From RBG-16-66-20 sp036560705 (GTDB lineage: Bacteria; Pseudomonadota; Gammaproteobacteria; Burkholderiales; SG8-39): a stretch of DNA of 31,120 bases. Every line of letters begins with the position of its first letter. Positions within the stretch are counted from its first letter, which is position 1. A program made the position numbers and the translations under genes. Below the pieces are notes generated by a model, which searched no databases, was not told the DNA's origin, and was given only the letters and a program-made list of their open reading frames with translations. Location of the stretch: positions 1 to 31,120 of the forward strand of contig DATBQR010000081.1 of the NCBI GenBank assembly GCA_036560705.1, read 5' to 3'. Shown in pieces: positions 31,009-31,120 of this stretch.

Positions 31009-31120
31009 TCATTCGATGACCTTGGCGACGACGCCGGCGCCGACGGTCTTGCCGCCCTCGCGGATGGCAAAGCGCAAGCCCTGCTCCATCGCGATCGGCG
31101 TGATCAGCGTCACCACCATC
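31009..31120 (-). CDS. tuf: Elongation factor Tu (3' end only)
   Basis: Only the last 36 residues are in the window: they include VTLITPIAMEQGLRFAIREG and GKTVGAGVVAKVIE, the universally conserved C-terminus (domain 3) of EF-Tu, ending in TGA. The rest lies beyond the right edge. It is upstream of tRNA-Trp, secE and nusG on the same strand. The 31-nt gap to the tRNA gene has a GC-rich inverted repeat (GCGGGG/CCCCGC, 30981-30999) without a U-run. Confidence 0.97.
   Translation of the reverse strand, partial: MVVTLITPIAMEQGLRFAIREGGKTVGAGVVAKVIE

Overview
The window is GC-rich DNA from a betaproteobacterium, most likely Burkholderiales or a close relative. This rests on the RpoB and RpoC sequences, the tuf - tRNA-Trp - secE - nusG - rplKAJL - rpoBC order, a Bug-type solute-binding protein, and many CoA and acid-metabolism genes. 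No insertion sequence, integrase, phage gene or CRISPR array is visible, and no gene-free stretch exceeds 300 bases.

Positions 1-19036 form a mosaic of short transcription units that keep switching strand. In order they encode: an IclR regulator (5' end cut off); a metallo-beta-lactamase-fold hydrolase of the alkyl-sulfatase type (-); an alpha-methylacyl-CoA racemase (+); a DUF47/PhoU-like protein with a PiT phosphate transporter (+); a histidine phosphatase (-); an SDR and a Bug periplasmic binding protein (+); a four-gene operon read right to left (alpha/beta hydrolase, mandelate racemase-like enolase, acyl-CoA ligase, PCu(A)C copper chaperone), each gene overlapping the next by 4 nt; a non-canonical SDR (+); a GST-like protein (-); a quinone oxidoreductase-type MDR protein (+); a GNAT acetyltransferase (-); a small lipoprotein overlapping a cysteine-dioxygenase-like cupin fused to four rhodanese domains (+); and a YheS-type ABC-F ATPase (+). 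Several enzymes suit uptake, CoA activation and racemisation of organic acids, but no complete pathway can be named.

Positions 19037-31120 are core gene-expression machinery, all on the minus strand: the 3' end of tuf, tRNA-Trp(CCA), secE, nusG, rplK, rplA, an L10 leader, rplJ, rplL, an attenuator-like hairpin, rpoB and rpoC. A perfect hairpin terminator separates rpoC from the convergent ABC-F gene.

The most notable observations are: (1) extreme compaction in the left half, where four convergent pairs share a 4-nt CTAG/CTAA stop overlap and five divergent pairs are separated by only 19-35 nt, several with -10-like hexamers 6-8 nt from the start codons and no Shine-Dalgarno, suggesting leaderless bidirectional promoters; (2) a 712-residue cupin plus four-rhodanese fusion with only one active-site Cys; (3) an SDR with three of its four catalytic tetrad residues replaced; (4) an apparent insertion of about 70 residues in RpoB just upstream of the rifampicin region; (5) a mandelate racemase homologue with Lys166 replaced by Arg. 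None proves a new defence or mobile system; they are the places worth a second look.
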